From contig JAOVFP010000009.1 in assembly GCA_025738555.1 (NCBI GenBank), positions 372,001 to 436,000 on the forward strand: DNA of 64,000 bases, written 5' to 3'. The notes below the pieces were generated by a model, which was given only the letters and a program-made list of their open reading frames with translations, was not told where the DNA came from and searched no databases. The position numbers were made by a program, and so were the translations under genes. The DNA comes from Cyathus striatus (taxonomy: Eukaryota > Basidiomycota > Agaricomycetes > Agaricales > Nidulariaceae). Below, piece after piece: positions 1 through 10,499 of this stretch (position 1 is its first letter; every line of letters starts with the position of its first letter).

Positions 1-2
1 TT

Positions 3-1187
3 CTCCTCCAGTTACATCGCACATTCTTCACTCGCGCATTGAGCGGACCTGAGGAAGCATTCAACCGCCGGCATAAATATGCCCCTTCAGTGGTGGCGGT
101 GTTCCTTAGCGCTTCAAGGATGATTGCCACTGTGCAGGACCTCTACCATCGCGAACCTCAACTAACAGCAAGGATATTAGGATACTGGTCAAATGCATTT
201 TCCGCCGCTGTGAGTATCTTATCATGATAAGCGAGTTGCGGCGTGAGTGTAATGATTCTAAATCTGAATCTTGTGGTGTTTAGGTGGCACTTTGCTTACT
301 TGTATCCCGCGCTCCATTCACGTGTCTGTCCCCTGCTGCGCTTCAAGAACTAGAGAGGGCCCGAATACTCTTTAGGTCAGCTAAAGATACTTGTCCAAGG
401 GCTCATCAGGTTATCGTAAGTCTATTTCCCATTCTTCTTTTCTCATGAGGAAATTTCGATTAATGCCCATGATCTATTTTAGCCCATACTAGAAACCATG
501 ATCGACAAAGCAAACTATATCTACAATCGTTGGTCAAATGGACAAGAATTGCCCACGATAGTTTTGCAGCATATCACAGACGAGTTCGCCGTTGATTCGG
601 ATGTGTCTCCGAGTGGCGGAAGTGCTAATTCTGTGCCTAATGGTCCTGAGAACAGCCAGCCGCTTTCACCGACCCAAGTTGATTCATTCAGATTCACGCA
701 TCGAAGTCTTTCTCAGTGCATCGTAGAAGCACATCAAAGAGCGAAGGCACTTTTCCCCATGCGAAAGCCTTGCAATTGTTCTGTTGCGTTGGCGAAGAAT
801 TGCCCGCCTTCGCATTCTTGGGCACCACCTCCCTCTGTACCTCAGCAGACCTCTCCGGTTCTACCGGAAGTGCCGCCGGCTCTGTCTATCACAATGTCGG
901 CGATGTCACCTTCAGCAAATTCAGGATCCAGAGGGTCGCCAGCAGGTCATGGTGTTTCCCCGGTGCCGTCATCTTCATCTGCGCGTGTGTCATCCTCCCC
1001 CGCACTTAGCGACGGATATGGATTGTATTCGGCTCAGGTGTTGCCAGGAGATGGTCCCGCGATTCCTCCTCCACCTGTGCCTCCCTTACTTTCTCCAACA
1101 TCGAAGATGGCTGTTGTGGACACTCTAAACTTTGAGTTAGGGGCACTAAACTCGCACAGCGATCAAAGCTGGATGGCTTTCTTCTAG
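3..1187 (+). CDS. Fungal Zn2Cys6-type transcription factor, C-terminal part (5' cut by window edge)
   Basis: Partial gene with exons <1-209, 284-415 and 483-1187; phases agree across the two introns (GTGAGT..TAG, GTAAGT..TAG). The visible part is the end of the middle-homology/fungal_trans region, with the motif LLQLHRTFFTRALSGPEEAF, then a Pro/Ser-rich tail. It ends in an acidic-aromatic peptide (LNFELGALNS..WMAFF). The next gene downstream has the same domain order, matching intron positions and a matching tail (YNFDHGAL..YMAWF), so the two are tandem paralogs. By family it should be a nuclear sequence-specific regulator, but the DNA-binding domain lies outside the window. Target genes cannot be inferred. 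Confidence 0.8.
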
Positions 1188-1882
1188 AGAGCGATGACGA
1201 TTTTATTTCAAGAGATCGAGTCCGCACTTTCCGGACTTTTGCGTTAGTTCCTGGGATACTCCGTTTGTTCTGGACTATAGTTTGTAATTGCAGCTCGCGT
1301 AAGAGGGCCTTCATTTGGTTCCGTTTCGGACGATAACAGCGCTTTTTGAGTTATCAAATCGGCAAGGATGATCGTCCGATCTATTTGCAGATTACCATTT
1401 GTGCTTCGTCAGACGTAGACTTTAGTGGCACGCGGGTTCATCTGCGTTTGTTTGTTTTCATATACGAGTCATTTACATTATCCTCATGGTACTCGAGTTC
1501 TTTGGATGATTAGCGAGCTGTTGTAGTTTCGAACTTGGGTAGATGAGACAGAGTTGGGCAGTGTATCGCACGAGATCAGAGATAGCGTGATGACGAACTT
1601 GGTTCGCGTTTTTCGCAACAAATCCAATGCTCAAATATCAAATACCTTCTCGGGCTGCGAGAAAACCGCTGCGAACGGCCCTGAACTGCCCTGGAAAGAG
1701 AATCAATTTCAGACTAAAAGGCAGCTAAAACTTGGTTCGACTTGGGTTTTGACCTCGTGAGGTCACCAAAGTTCCTGCTCTCCGGAAGTCACGGGTCTTC
1801 GTCCGAGAAGTCGTCTCTCTCTCACTTCCATCTCTATCCCCTTTCATTGTCCATCTCTGGCTTTCAAATAACAACCGACAGA
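1188..1882. other. Intergenic region between the two tandem regulators
   Basis: No convincing coding region is seen in these roughly 700 bases. Short open frames near 1554-2263 have no family resemblance and run into the 5' end of the next gene. The last part should hold the 3' end signals of the first regulator and the promoter of the second. Confidence 0.5.
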
Positions 1883-1888
1883 TATATA
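1883..1888 (+). promoter_or_regulatory. TATA box of the second regulator
   Basis: A TATATA core lies about 65 bases upstream of the ATG at 1953, followed by a pyrimidine-rich stretch (CTCTCC, CCTCTTCC) typical of fungal transcription start regions. Assignment rests on position and sequence only. Confidence 0.45.
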
Positions 1889-1952
1889 GCTCTCTCCTCA
1901 AAATTGACGCAAATCCTCTTCCTTCTGCACCCTTTCTATCCCGACTCCCGAC

Positions 1953-4900
1953 ATGATCGGCAACTCACTGGACTACCTGCCCGATCCCAGCCATCGCCCA
2001 GTAAAAAGGCCTCGCAATGCTTCGGTCATTGGCGGGTCGCCATATCACGATTCTGCGTCAGTAGGCTCGACAGAGGATCGACTGACGCCAGTGACACACG
2101 GTGGGGCAGGAGGGGGGATGCAGGAGGGGGCGGGGGCAGTGGGAATAGCTACCTCGAATTCGTCGGTGAGAGGGAGAGGAGAGGGAGACAAAAATCGGAA
2201 GCTTTCATGCAAAGAGTGTCGGAGGTGCGTCACATGAGCACATTTTTCTTTCTACATTTCTGATTTCTGATTTTTATTTCCGCAGATTGAAGTTAAAGGC
2301 AAGTATTCCGTTGTCCCACCCACGCGCTCTCAATCGCTCTCGTCATAAGTTTTCTAATATTGTCAACCCATAGTGTGACCGTGTATTTCCATGCCAGGCG
2401 CGTTTCTTTAGATTCAATCGGGTCCCTTTTTAGTCTGACAGGCTGCGCAGTCTTGTGTTAAGAGAGGTTGTGGGAGCTTGTGTCCTGAAGGTTTCTCATT
2501 CATCGCGTATTCATTCATCGCAACTATCATTGACCGATTTGCATTAATGCAGGAGCCCTTACTTCAGGGCGTGGAAGTCGGTACGTTAGAGAGGCCCCTG
2601 CATCAGTATCGCAGAATACTGAAGCAATCATGTTGCAGATTTATTCTTGCCAACACGGAACAGCTTCATGAAAAGATCTTTGAGCTGAGCGATCGGGTCC
2701 GGCAGTTGGAGGAGGCTTTACAGACGCTACAATCATCTTGTTCTAATCAGCCCCATCCACTACTTGCTCCGGAACTTCTGCGGATCAAAACGTCTCAAGA
2801 GCTGTATGGCATGCCGACACAAAGTTCACAGACTGGTCCTCCGCCGGTACCGTCGGAGCGCTCGGGGATCGCTAAGGACGAGCCCATTCCTTCATCTGTG
2901 GGTCTACATTCTCACCATGCAACGAATGGAGAGATATCTCGCACGGCAGACATATCTAAGCGATCATGGACTCCTGAAGTTCCACCAGATATTTTGCAAC
3001 TTAGCTCGACCTTTCCCTTTCCATGGAATGTCAATCTTGGAGTTCGCCAAAAGATCCGCGACGCCCTTCCACCCCGAAAGGATGCAGAAGATATTTGCGA
3101 TGAGGCGCGTCGAAACGCGTTGTGGCAGTAAGTGTATTAATCCAATTACTATCCTAATCTTGTTCTTTTCCGACGACTTATTTTTATTTTAGATACAATT
3201 TAGATGCTTCAGAAACCTTCCTTCCTAATCTTTTGAATTATTGCTATACAACTCCCATAGAAGATTTAAGTCCTCGCCGTTTAGCTCTCCTATTGATGGT
3301 TTTAGCTATCGGATCTGTGGTCACCCTAAACAGGCCCGCTGATGCCCTTCATGGAGAAGCCTATCATCACTTGGCCAGAGCAGCTGTCTGTGAAATACCG
3401 CTGATGGAGCAACCTGATTTTGACGAACTTCACGCACTTGTTAGTCCAAGCATTTATATATTTATCCCCTTTCTAATGATACTCTAGGTTTTCATGATAT
3501 GGTATTATTTGATATTCTCTGATAATAGAAAAGCAGTAGGCTATGCCTGGAATTTAATGGGCTTTGTAGCCAAACTGGCTCAAGGGGTGCGTAGTTATTT
3601 CTAACTATACGCTGTTCCTCGGGAGTAATTTTTTCTATCGTGCATCCCGTTAGCTTGGTCTTCGTGAGTTTATTACTTTCTTTCGCTTAGAACAAAATAG
3701 TGACTATTAACAGATCGTGACGGCTCACGACTAAAAGTGATACCAGAGGAACACGAGCGACGGAGGGTTATTTTCTGGGAGCTGCTTAATCTGGACGCCA
3801 GAATGGTAAGCATTTTCTGTTGTGCTAAAAATAACCTACTCATACGCCGCGTCTTTTTTAAGAGTCTCTCACTGGGCCGCCCTCCGTCGATCTGCTTAGC
3901 GCACGTGGACACTAAGCCACCCTCTTACATTGGTCCAGGATTGTACGTCCCGAGCGATGAGATAGTTTGTGCGTTTTGATTATCGGCTGTACTCTTTTTG
4001 TTGGCTCTTAATCTTAGATTCTACGCTACGTAGATCACGAGTGGAAGAATTCCTTTTTCCGACGCTGCCTGACACCAATGTTGGAGGCGATGGTGTCGGT
4101 TGATACACCCGCGTACGACTACATTCTCGAATTAGACAGGAAAGTACGAGACTTTCAAACTCCTCCAAATTTGGACGAGCGAGCTGGCCCGGATACCGCT
4201 CCACGGTACTTGGTAATGCAAAGGGGACTGGTAATCATGGGGCGTGAAATAGGTGATTGTGATCGTTTATCAATCTCTGTGTCAATTAACTTCCTATATC
4301 GTAGGGCTATTACAGTTGCATCGACGTTACTTTACGGAAGCAATGAGTGGCTCAGAGGCTTTCGATCTGCGCCACCGCTATGCGCCATCGGTGCTTGCAA
4401 CTTATATGGGTGCATCTTCTCTGATATCGGCGGTTGAAAAGCTCTACACAAAAGAACCGCAGTTGAGCGTTCGGTTCTTGCATTTCTGGTTCAATGCCTT
4501 TTCGGCTGCTGTACGTGCGCTTGATTATGGATAACTGAGCTGTTAACCGACTGACCGACATCAGGTTACACTATCATTGCTAATATCTCGAGCCCCGATA
4601 ACTGCCTTAGCAAGCTTTGCATTCAGAGATCTTGAACGTGCATGCCAGCTTTTCGGTCAGGCAAGCGTAATCCTGCCGTTCAGCGGCAAAGCGTTGGTGA
4701 GCATCTGACATTCCTATCTCTAAATCAAGGCTGGTCTGACATTATAAATAAAAGCCTGTTATGATAAAATTGCATGATAAGTCTCGTCGAATTCTGGTTC
4801 AGACTGCGTCACCTGGTCTCAGCGAACATTCCGGATACCCAAACAAGGGCCCATTACCGAAGTCATTCAACAATGTTCATCCTTTCCTAGCTAACTTTGC

Positions 4901-5200
4901 TGAGCAAGTGCAATCTACGTCGTCGATGTCAGCTAAGTCCACGGACTACTTGACTGGGCCAGCAAGCTTCTTTCCCCTAAATCATTGCAAATTCCTGATT
5001 CATCCTCGGAGGTGTGGCTTCCATGCGTATACCGATTCTGCAACACAGCGATGGATACAGAAACAAGATACCCTGCTGCTGCTACACCACCAACACCTTT
5101 TGCTACTCCCCGAGTAACAGAAACTGATACCTATAATTTTGATCATGGTGCACTAACACCCTGCGCTATAGAGGAAACAGGCTACATGGCATGGTTCTAA
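1953..5200 (+). CDS. Zn2Cys6 (Gal4-type) fungal transcription factor with fungal_trans domain
   Basis: Sixteen exons with consistent phase give a 791-aa protein: 1953-2224, 2286-2298, 2374-2397, 2451-2490, 2553-2580, 2639-3127, 3193-3439, 3488-3586, 3654-3663, 3714-3805, 3863-3964, 4018-4252, 4305-4510, 4565-4696, 4755-4907 and 4967-5200. The binuclear zinc cluster (about residues 87-114) has all six cysteines: CKECRRLKLKCD, PCQSC, KRGCGSLC. A coiled-coil linker follows (TEQLHEKIFELSDRVRQLEE). The fungal_trans middle region contains GLHRDGSRLKVIPEEHERRR and a WELLNLDARMSLSLGRPPSI block. The tail ends YMAWF like its upstream paralog. The ATG is the first in frame after the TATA box. Two introns inside the zinc cluster need GC donors, and two exons are only 13 and 10 nt. 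The last intron (4908-4966) is the least certain. Regulated genes are unknown. Confidence 0.88.
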
Positions 5201-5494
5201 CTTGGAACATTTACATACTTATTGCATAGTTATTTATTACTCGCATAATTGTTTGTATACATTCTTGTATCCATTACTGCATTTCTGATATACGTTAATA
5301 CGATGCTTTGATAGTTCAGATCTAAGAAAATACATGTTTTTCTTTTGAACTTTGACGGTGATTTCGGAGTATTTAAGAGCAATAGCTAATGTTGATTACG
5401 TAATGATAATATAGGTCTGCTCGTCTTGTGTCAGCGCCTGTGTTTAGTCCTTGCAATCTTTCACGTCCTCGAGGTTCCCAGCATTTGCCATCCC

Positions 5495-6891
5495 ATGGCT
5501 CAAATACGAGAAGTATGGGCCCCTAATCTTGAAGCAGAGATGCGCAAAATAAGAGATGTCATCGACAAATACCCCTACGTTGCGATGGTATGTCACAATG
5601 GTCTGGCCACAAGCGGCTTATGCTCAGTACAAACTTAGGACACAGAATTCCCTGGCGTTGTTGCTCGGCCCATTGGTGCCTTTAAGACATCTTCAGACTA
5701 TCACTATCAGACAATGCGGTGCAACGTTGACCTCCTCAAGATCATTCAAGTAGGGATTACGTTGGCAGATGATGAAGGGAATCTACCACAGGAGTCCTGT
5801 ACATGGCAGTTTAACTTCAAGTTCAGCATCAAGTATGTTCATAACATATTTTATGTCTATTACAGACTGATTTGGCTTCGTGTACTATCATCAGCGATGA
5901 TATGTACGCACCGGAGTCGATAGAACTCTTACAGAAGTCAGGGATCGACTTTCAACGCCACGACGAATTCGGCATACAGCCTAACGATTTCGCCGAACTC
6001 ATGATTACTTCAGGGATGGTCTTGACACCCGATACAAAGTGGATATCTTTCCACAGGTACGTTCTCTTTTGATTTTCCAAGTTTATGGTAGGCAGGGACC
6101 AGCGTGGGTCGAAACTTCCTCTCTGAAGGTCTCACCTCCTTCACGTTCTCATTTCACGTTCGCGTGAGATTACAGATAGCTGTTGCCTATCTTTGTCTTC
6201 AAATATTACCCTTCGCGATTCCATACTTATACATGTTTTCACCAGTGGCTATGATTTCGGTTACTTTGTAAAGCTTTTAACAGCGGAGTCTCTGCCGACA
6301 ACCGAAGATGATTTTTTCGCCCTCTTACGCATATGGTTTCCTACCGTCTACGATATCAAGTTCCTCATGCGATGTAAGATGCTGAAGGGAGGATTACAGG
6401 ATGTGGCAGATGATCTCGGGGTATGTGATTTCTTAGAAAATCACCGTGTTATCGATATTCAATCGCATCGGACTAACGTAAACGGGTCGACTTTTCAGGT
6501 CCTTCGAATTGGATCGTCACACCAAGCTGGATCTGATTCTCTCCTCACTTCTTCCACCTTCTTCAAAATGCGCCATCTCTACTTCCATGATCATATCGAT
6601 GATGCCGAGTTTTCTGGGAAATTGTACGGGTTGGGACAGACATTCTCGGTTCCAAACGGGTTGACAGATCCAACAAGGGGTGGTGCAACCATTGCGGAAA
6701 GAGATGATCGTGGTTCTGCCAGAGATCAGTCGGGGACAAACACAACAGGCCCACAGCAAGCACAAGGCGTTGGTTTATCCCTAGGGTCCATGCAACCCGG
6801 GGGTTTGCCTGGAAGCATGAACCCATCACCGTACGGACCCTTGGGTACGAATGGACAGTATCTAAGAACCTCGTTAGTAGGTGGACGATAA
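5495..6891 (+). CDS. POP2: CCR4-NOT complex deadenylase subunit CAF1/POP2
   Basis: Five exons (5495-5587, 5639-5832, 5895-6056, 6246-6420, 6499-6891) give 338 aa. This is the DEDDh 3'-5' exoribonuclease that shortens mRNA poly(A) tails within CCR4-NOT. Catalytic motifs are intact: DTEFPGVV (first D and E), FHSGYDFGY (second D), YDIKFL and HQAGSDSLLT (His/Asp of motif III). Other family blocks are WAPNLEAEMRKIRD at the N terminus and NDDMYAPESIELLQKSGIDF. After the nuclease domain (about residue 265) comes a low-complexity Gly/Pro/Gln tail typical of basidiomycete copies. Choosing acceptor 5894 over 5865 restores the family sequence FKFSINDDMYAPES and the phase. Length is usual for the family. 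Confidence 0.95.
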
Positions 6892-7472
6892 TGTTTTCGG
6901 ATTGTTATGTTGTTGTCTCTGTTTTGTAGTTTTCCTGGTTCCAACTCTCGCATTGTATTCATCTACTCTAGTATTATATATCCGGTAACTTTATTGGCAA
7001 GAACTCTTATATCGTTATATGGAATGTCTGGTGTATCAAAAAGAAACATGACTCGATGGTATAAACAGCTGAGAAAGCCTGCGGATTCAAATTCGCAGAG
7101 TACTTAATTTTGGCAGCTAATTCAAATTTTCAAATTGACAGCTGGACGGAAGGATTTTATTGACCTTTAGTCACGTGATAAGCCGAGTTCCAATCCTCCT
7201 CCAATTTGCAATACCTTCAACTTCAAATAGTCTGGAAAAAATTGTAATTGTACATCTACGCTTTTCTCTGAACTTTCTGACAATCCTAAATCCACTCCAG
7301 TGCCAGATAAGCACATAAAATAATCCTCGATGGTTTCCCGATGAACAAAAGCGCCTTGTCGCGTGCCCCAGACTTACCATTGACTTGCCACTGGAACGGA
7401 TAACTAGTCTCTGCAAAGTTCAAACCTCATAGTGACTGCACAACTTCACGAAGGAACAGGGAGAAAGCATAT

Positions 7473-7670
7473 ATGGCTGGAAAGTGCATTTCAATAAATC
7501 ATAATGCAAGTGGACTGAGATTTTACTTTTGCAAGGGAGGTAATTACTATTATTGTAGATGCGCCACCTTTACGACTGCTAATTTAACTTTGGCTACAGC
7601 ACCTGGAGCAACAAGGGTTAGTATTGGTGCTGACATTAATTGCAGTGATATAGAACTCGTCTTTCTTTAA
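7473..7670 (+). pseudogene. Short Cys-rich secreted-protein-like fragment
   Basis: An open frame of 65 codons reads like the mature part of a small extracellular beta-sheet protein: GKCISINHNASG, RFYFCKGG, YYYCRC, then APGATR and SIGADINCS. The pattern of aromatic-Cys repeats recalls small secreted crystallin/I36-inhibitor-like proteins, but I cannot confirm the family. No signal peptide or upstream exon is found, so it is either a remnant or a gene whose first exon I could not place. Confidence 0.25.
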
Positions 7671-8237
7671 TCGTATGCGCGTTTCCTGCAAACAGAATGC
7701 AAACGTTTACATATGCAAACTCGGCCACCAGTTCTAGCTTCTAGCTCTCGATAGGCGAAGTCATCCTGCGTTTCTGAAGATCCGAATTGCTCTGGCAGAA
7801 TATACTGAATGCACGCTGATGATCCCATTTCTACAAGAAGGCAGCAACATTTATCTGTAGCGCATTCTTTATGAATCCAGCACTTTCGATGACATTTCTT
7901 TATACGGATGCCCGAATGCATGCCTAAGCTGGATCTAGATACGCCGACGCTTGTAATATTACAACGTCATTTAGCGCATCGAATCCTTGCAATACAGGTG
8001 ACAGGCATTCATATAGCTCTGCAGTGGTTGGCTACAAGAGGCGCCATCGCAGTCATCCATCGCAGGAGCGCATTGGCGATGCCTAAGACCACTTAGGCTA
8101 CGAGAAACGCGCTCTGGATGGTTGCTGCGAACGGCGACGCTGGAGTTCTCCACGAACAGAAGCTTGTACGATGTCGGTGTAGACAACTTAGTATGCAGAA
8201 AGGGTCCAGTAAGGGAAGGAGCTTTTATAGGGTGTCT
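7667..8237 (-). pseudogene. Possible decayed Cys-rich small protein gene
   Basis: On the minus strand a TATAAAAG box lies at about 8226-8233. It is followed by reading frames with clustered cysteines: RQCAPAMDDCDGASCSQP then, in another frame, CHRKCWIHKECATDKCCC. The two pieces might be exons of one small Cys-rich secreted protein. However, no ATG or signal peptide is in frame after the TATA box, and the joining intron is not clear. I call it a probable remnant; function unknown. Confidence 0.2.
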
Positions 8238-10499
8238 GTTTCCGTCCCATGCCTATATGGAAATGGAGCCGCCGTCTTGGGAAATATGGGCTTATGCGTG
8301 GTGAATTTGCTGACCTCCCAAGCTTCCCGCGTGAATGAGTTCAACAGCTCATGCGAGATTAGTGTGTTAGATTGGTCCATGAAAAATGAAGTCCGCGCAG
8401 ATTCAAAATATCGATATTCACCCAGTTGCTGCCTTTCGCTGGGCTAGGGGTTGCCACTGGAATGAACACAAGAACTTTCTGTCTTCGAGCCATAAACAAG
8501 AATGGGGTTTATCTGTTAAAGAATCTGCGTAAGCTGCAATGGAGACGGGTGAAACATTAGGTAGGTCTGATCTACCGATCTCGCGGGTCTCCCTTACTTC
8601 TTCCTAAAGTCCTGTTATTGAACCATGCGCGTAATATCCCTCCTTTCTGTGGTGACTCGCTTGAAATAACGTGTGTGTATAGTGCGTATGTTCATCGATA
8701 GAAAGTTGACCGTGGAGCTTTAACAGAGCTTGTTGTACGTGCCGTTCCCTCTAAGGTGCTTGTAGAGTGGTGTTTGGAACTTACGCCATACTGTCGTTCC
8801 CTCAGGCGTATTATGAGATGACATAGGCTGGCTCACGGCCGGATTCTCTTTCCGCGTTGGCTGGAGTTGCAATTTCAAAGCCAGACAAAAATTTACTCGA
8901 CCTATTTCTAATTTCCACTATGGCCGTACGCTGGCCGTACATCGCTTGCCATCAGCGACAACACTATTCGCATGTCAACAACGACGTGGCAGACGGCGCT
9001 GTCCCTAACCAGACGCTTTACTACGAAACTCGGAGGGTCTCTTTTTCTTTGCGTATATTACCACGACCCCATTTACCTGGTACATTACGAAACATGGGCG
9101 GACGTTCCTCAGCATATAATACGACTGTCATGATCTCAACAGAATACCAGAACACGATTAGCAATGAATTAACACCCGCGGATTCTTGACCAAAACGTGA
9201 TTGTACCACGGAAAATAACGCGCGTATTCCTAAGTCAGACAGGGTCTATACTGCAGGAAGGCTGATCAGTGGTGACTGGGTAGTGTAGGGGAACTTTCCG
9301 ACGGGGTCCCCGAAAATGGAACTGGTGGCGCGGAAGGTAAGAGTGCGTTGAAGGATAAGAATTTGATATGGAAAAGATCTCCGTGAGGATAGCAATTAAA
9401 TCTCAGGGTCTTCGCTAGAACTAACTAGTGAGTGACTGAATGTCGTCGATATAAATACGTACGACCGGGCATACTTGCAATGAAATATATTTCTTTACAA
9501 ATGTAGGGCAATGCAATGGTTATTTTTCAGTATGGTAGGTTTCTATTGCAAGTAATTAATTCATTCGCGTCATACTAACATATACTTTCTCACAACTAGG
9601 TTAAACTTGACCGATGCAAAACATGAATATTCCCAGTATATTCCCTCAGCCTTCCCTCCCTATGTCTCTTGATATTAGGTTAGCTATACTTTCTAATAGC
9701 TAACTTCCCAGTTTTACAGCTGTTGGAATTGACAATACCTTAGAAAGACCTTATCATGAATGACGGCGATTTGCCTGGCATCAAAATGCCGTTATTATCG
9801 CTTATCGGGGAGCGTGCTAAAAATGATACCAGCATGCACAATCAAGAAATAGTAGTCGTTAATAATAACAATTTTTTGAAACCCCAGTGGTAAGTCTACT
9901 CATGAAGTTAATAGTGAAGGGGTAAAAATTCAGGCCACCAATCGTTATGAAGGATAGTGGGTTGAATCGGAACAACTGCCAGATACGTAGTCATAACACA
10001 CTGTAGATATCGAAATTTTAATAGAAATATATATAGATAGGTAGCATATTCAAACTGATAAATTTGCGACTAGAATGTCTTTCGAGCTTCAAGGTCAAAA
10101 ATTACTTCAAATAAATGAAATAACCATTAAAAAAATGACCTACGGGCCGTGTTGGAACCCTAATATTCAGAAGATTTGCATAAAATACAGGCTCACAGAA
10201 TTCCTCTGGCGTATCCAACTTTAGATGCAGAAGACATTATCATAATACTTATCTCCTATTATCAGGAATAAGTTCGGTCACAAGATGATTAGATCGGTTG
10301 ATAGACTCCACTTGGGATACATCACAATAATTATCTACCGAATACCCGTTTGATGCTTCCTCACAACGTTGTTGAGATAGCAATTTAAGATATTGATTTA
10401 GTTTCATAATTTTCCGATGTTAAAATTTTCAATAATTGGCATTAGTAACTGTAAGTAAGTGGTTTGCAAGCAAACGGAGTTTCATCCACATCCTCGCAT

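Larger units (their letters stand above)
6892..10499. other. Long gene-poor interval, AT-rich towards its right end
   Basis: About 3.6 kb separate CAF1 from the Bzz1-like gene. I could not build an intact gene here. Two decayed-looking Cys-containing pieces (7473-7670 on + and about 7667-8186 on -) are listed separately. From about 9450 to 10450 the DNA is AT-rich, with frequent stops in all frames and no recognisable repeat. Confidence 0.5.

Noticed and set aside
5833..5865. Short intron ending at TACAG 5865 in the CAF1 gene
   Set aside because: Breaks phase; the acceptor at 5894 restores the conserved NDDMYAPES.
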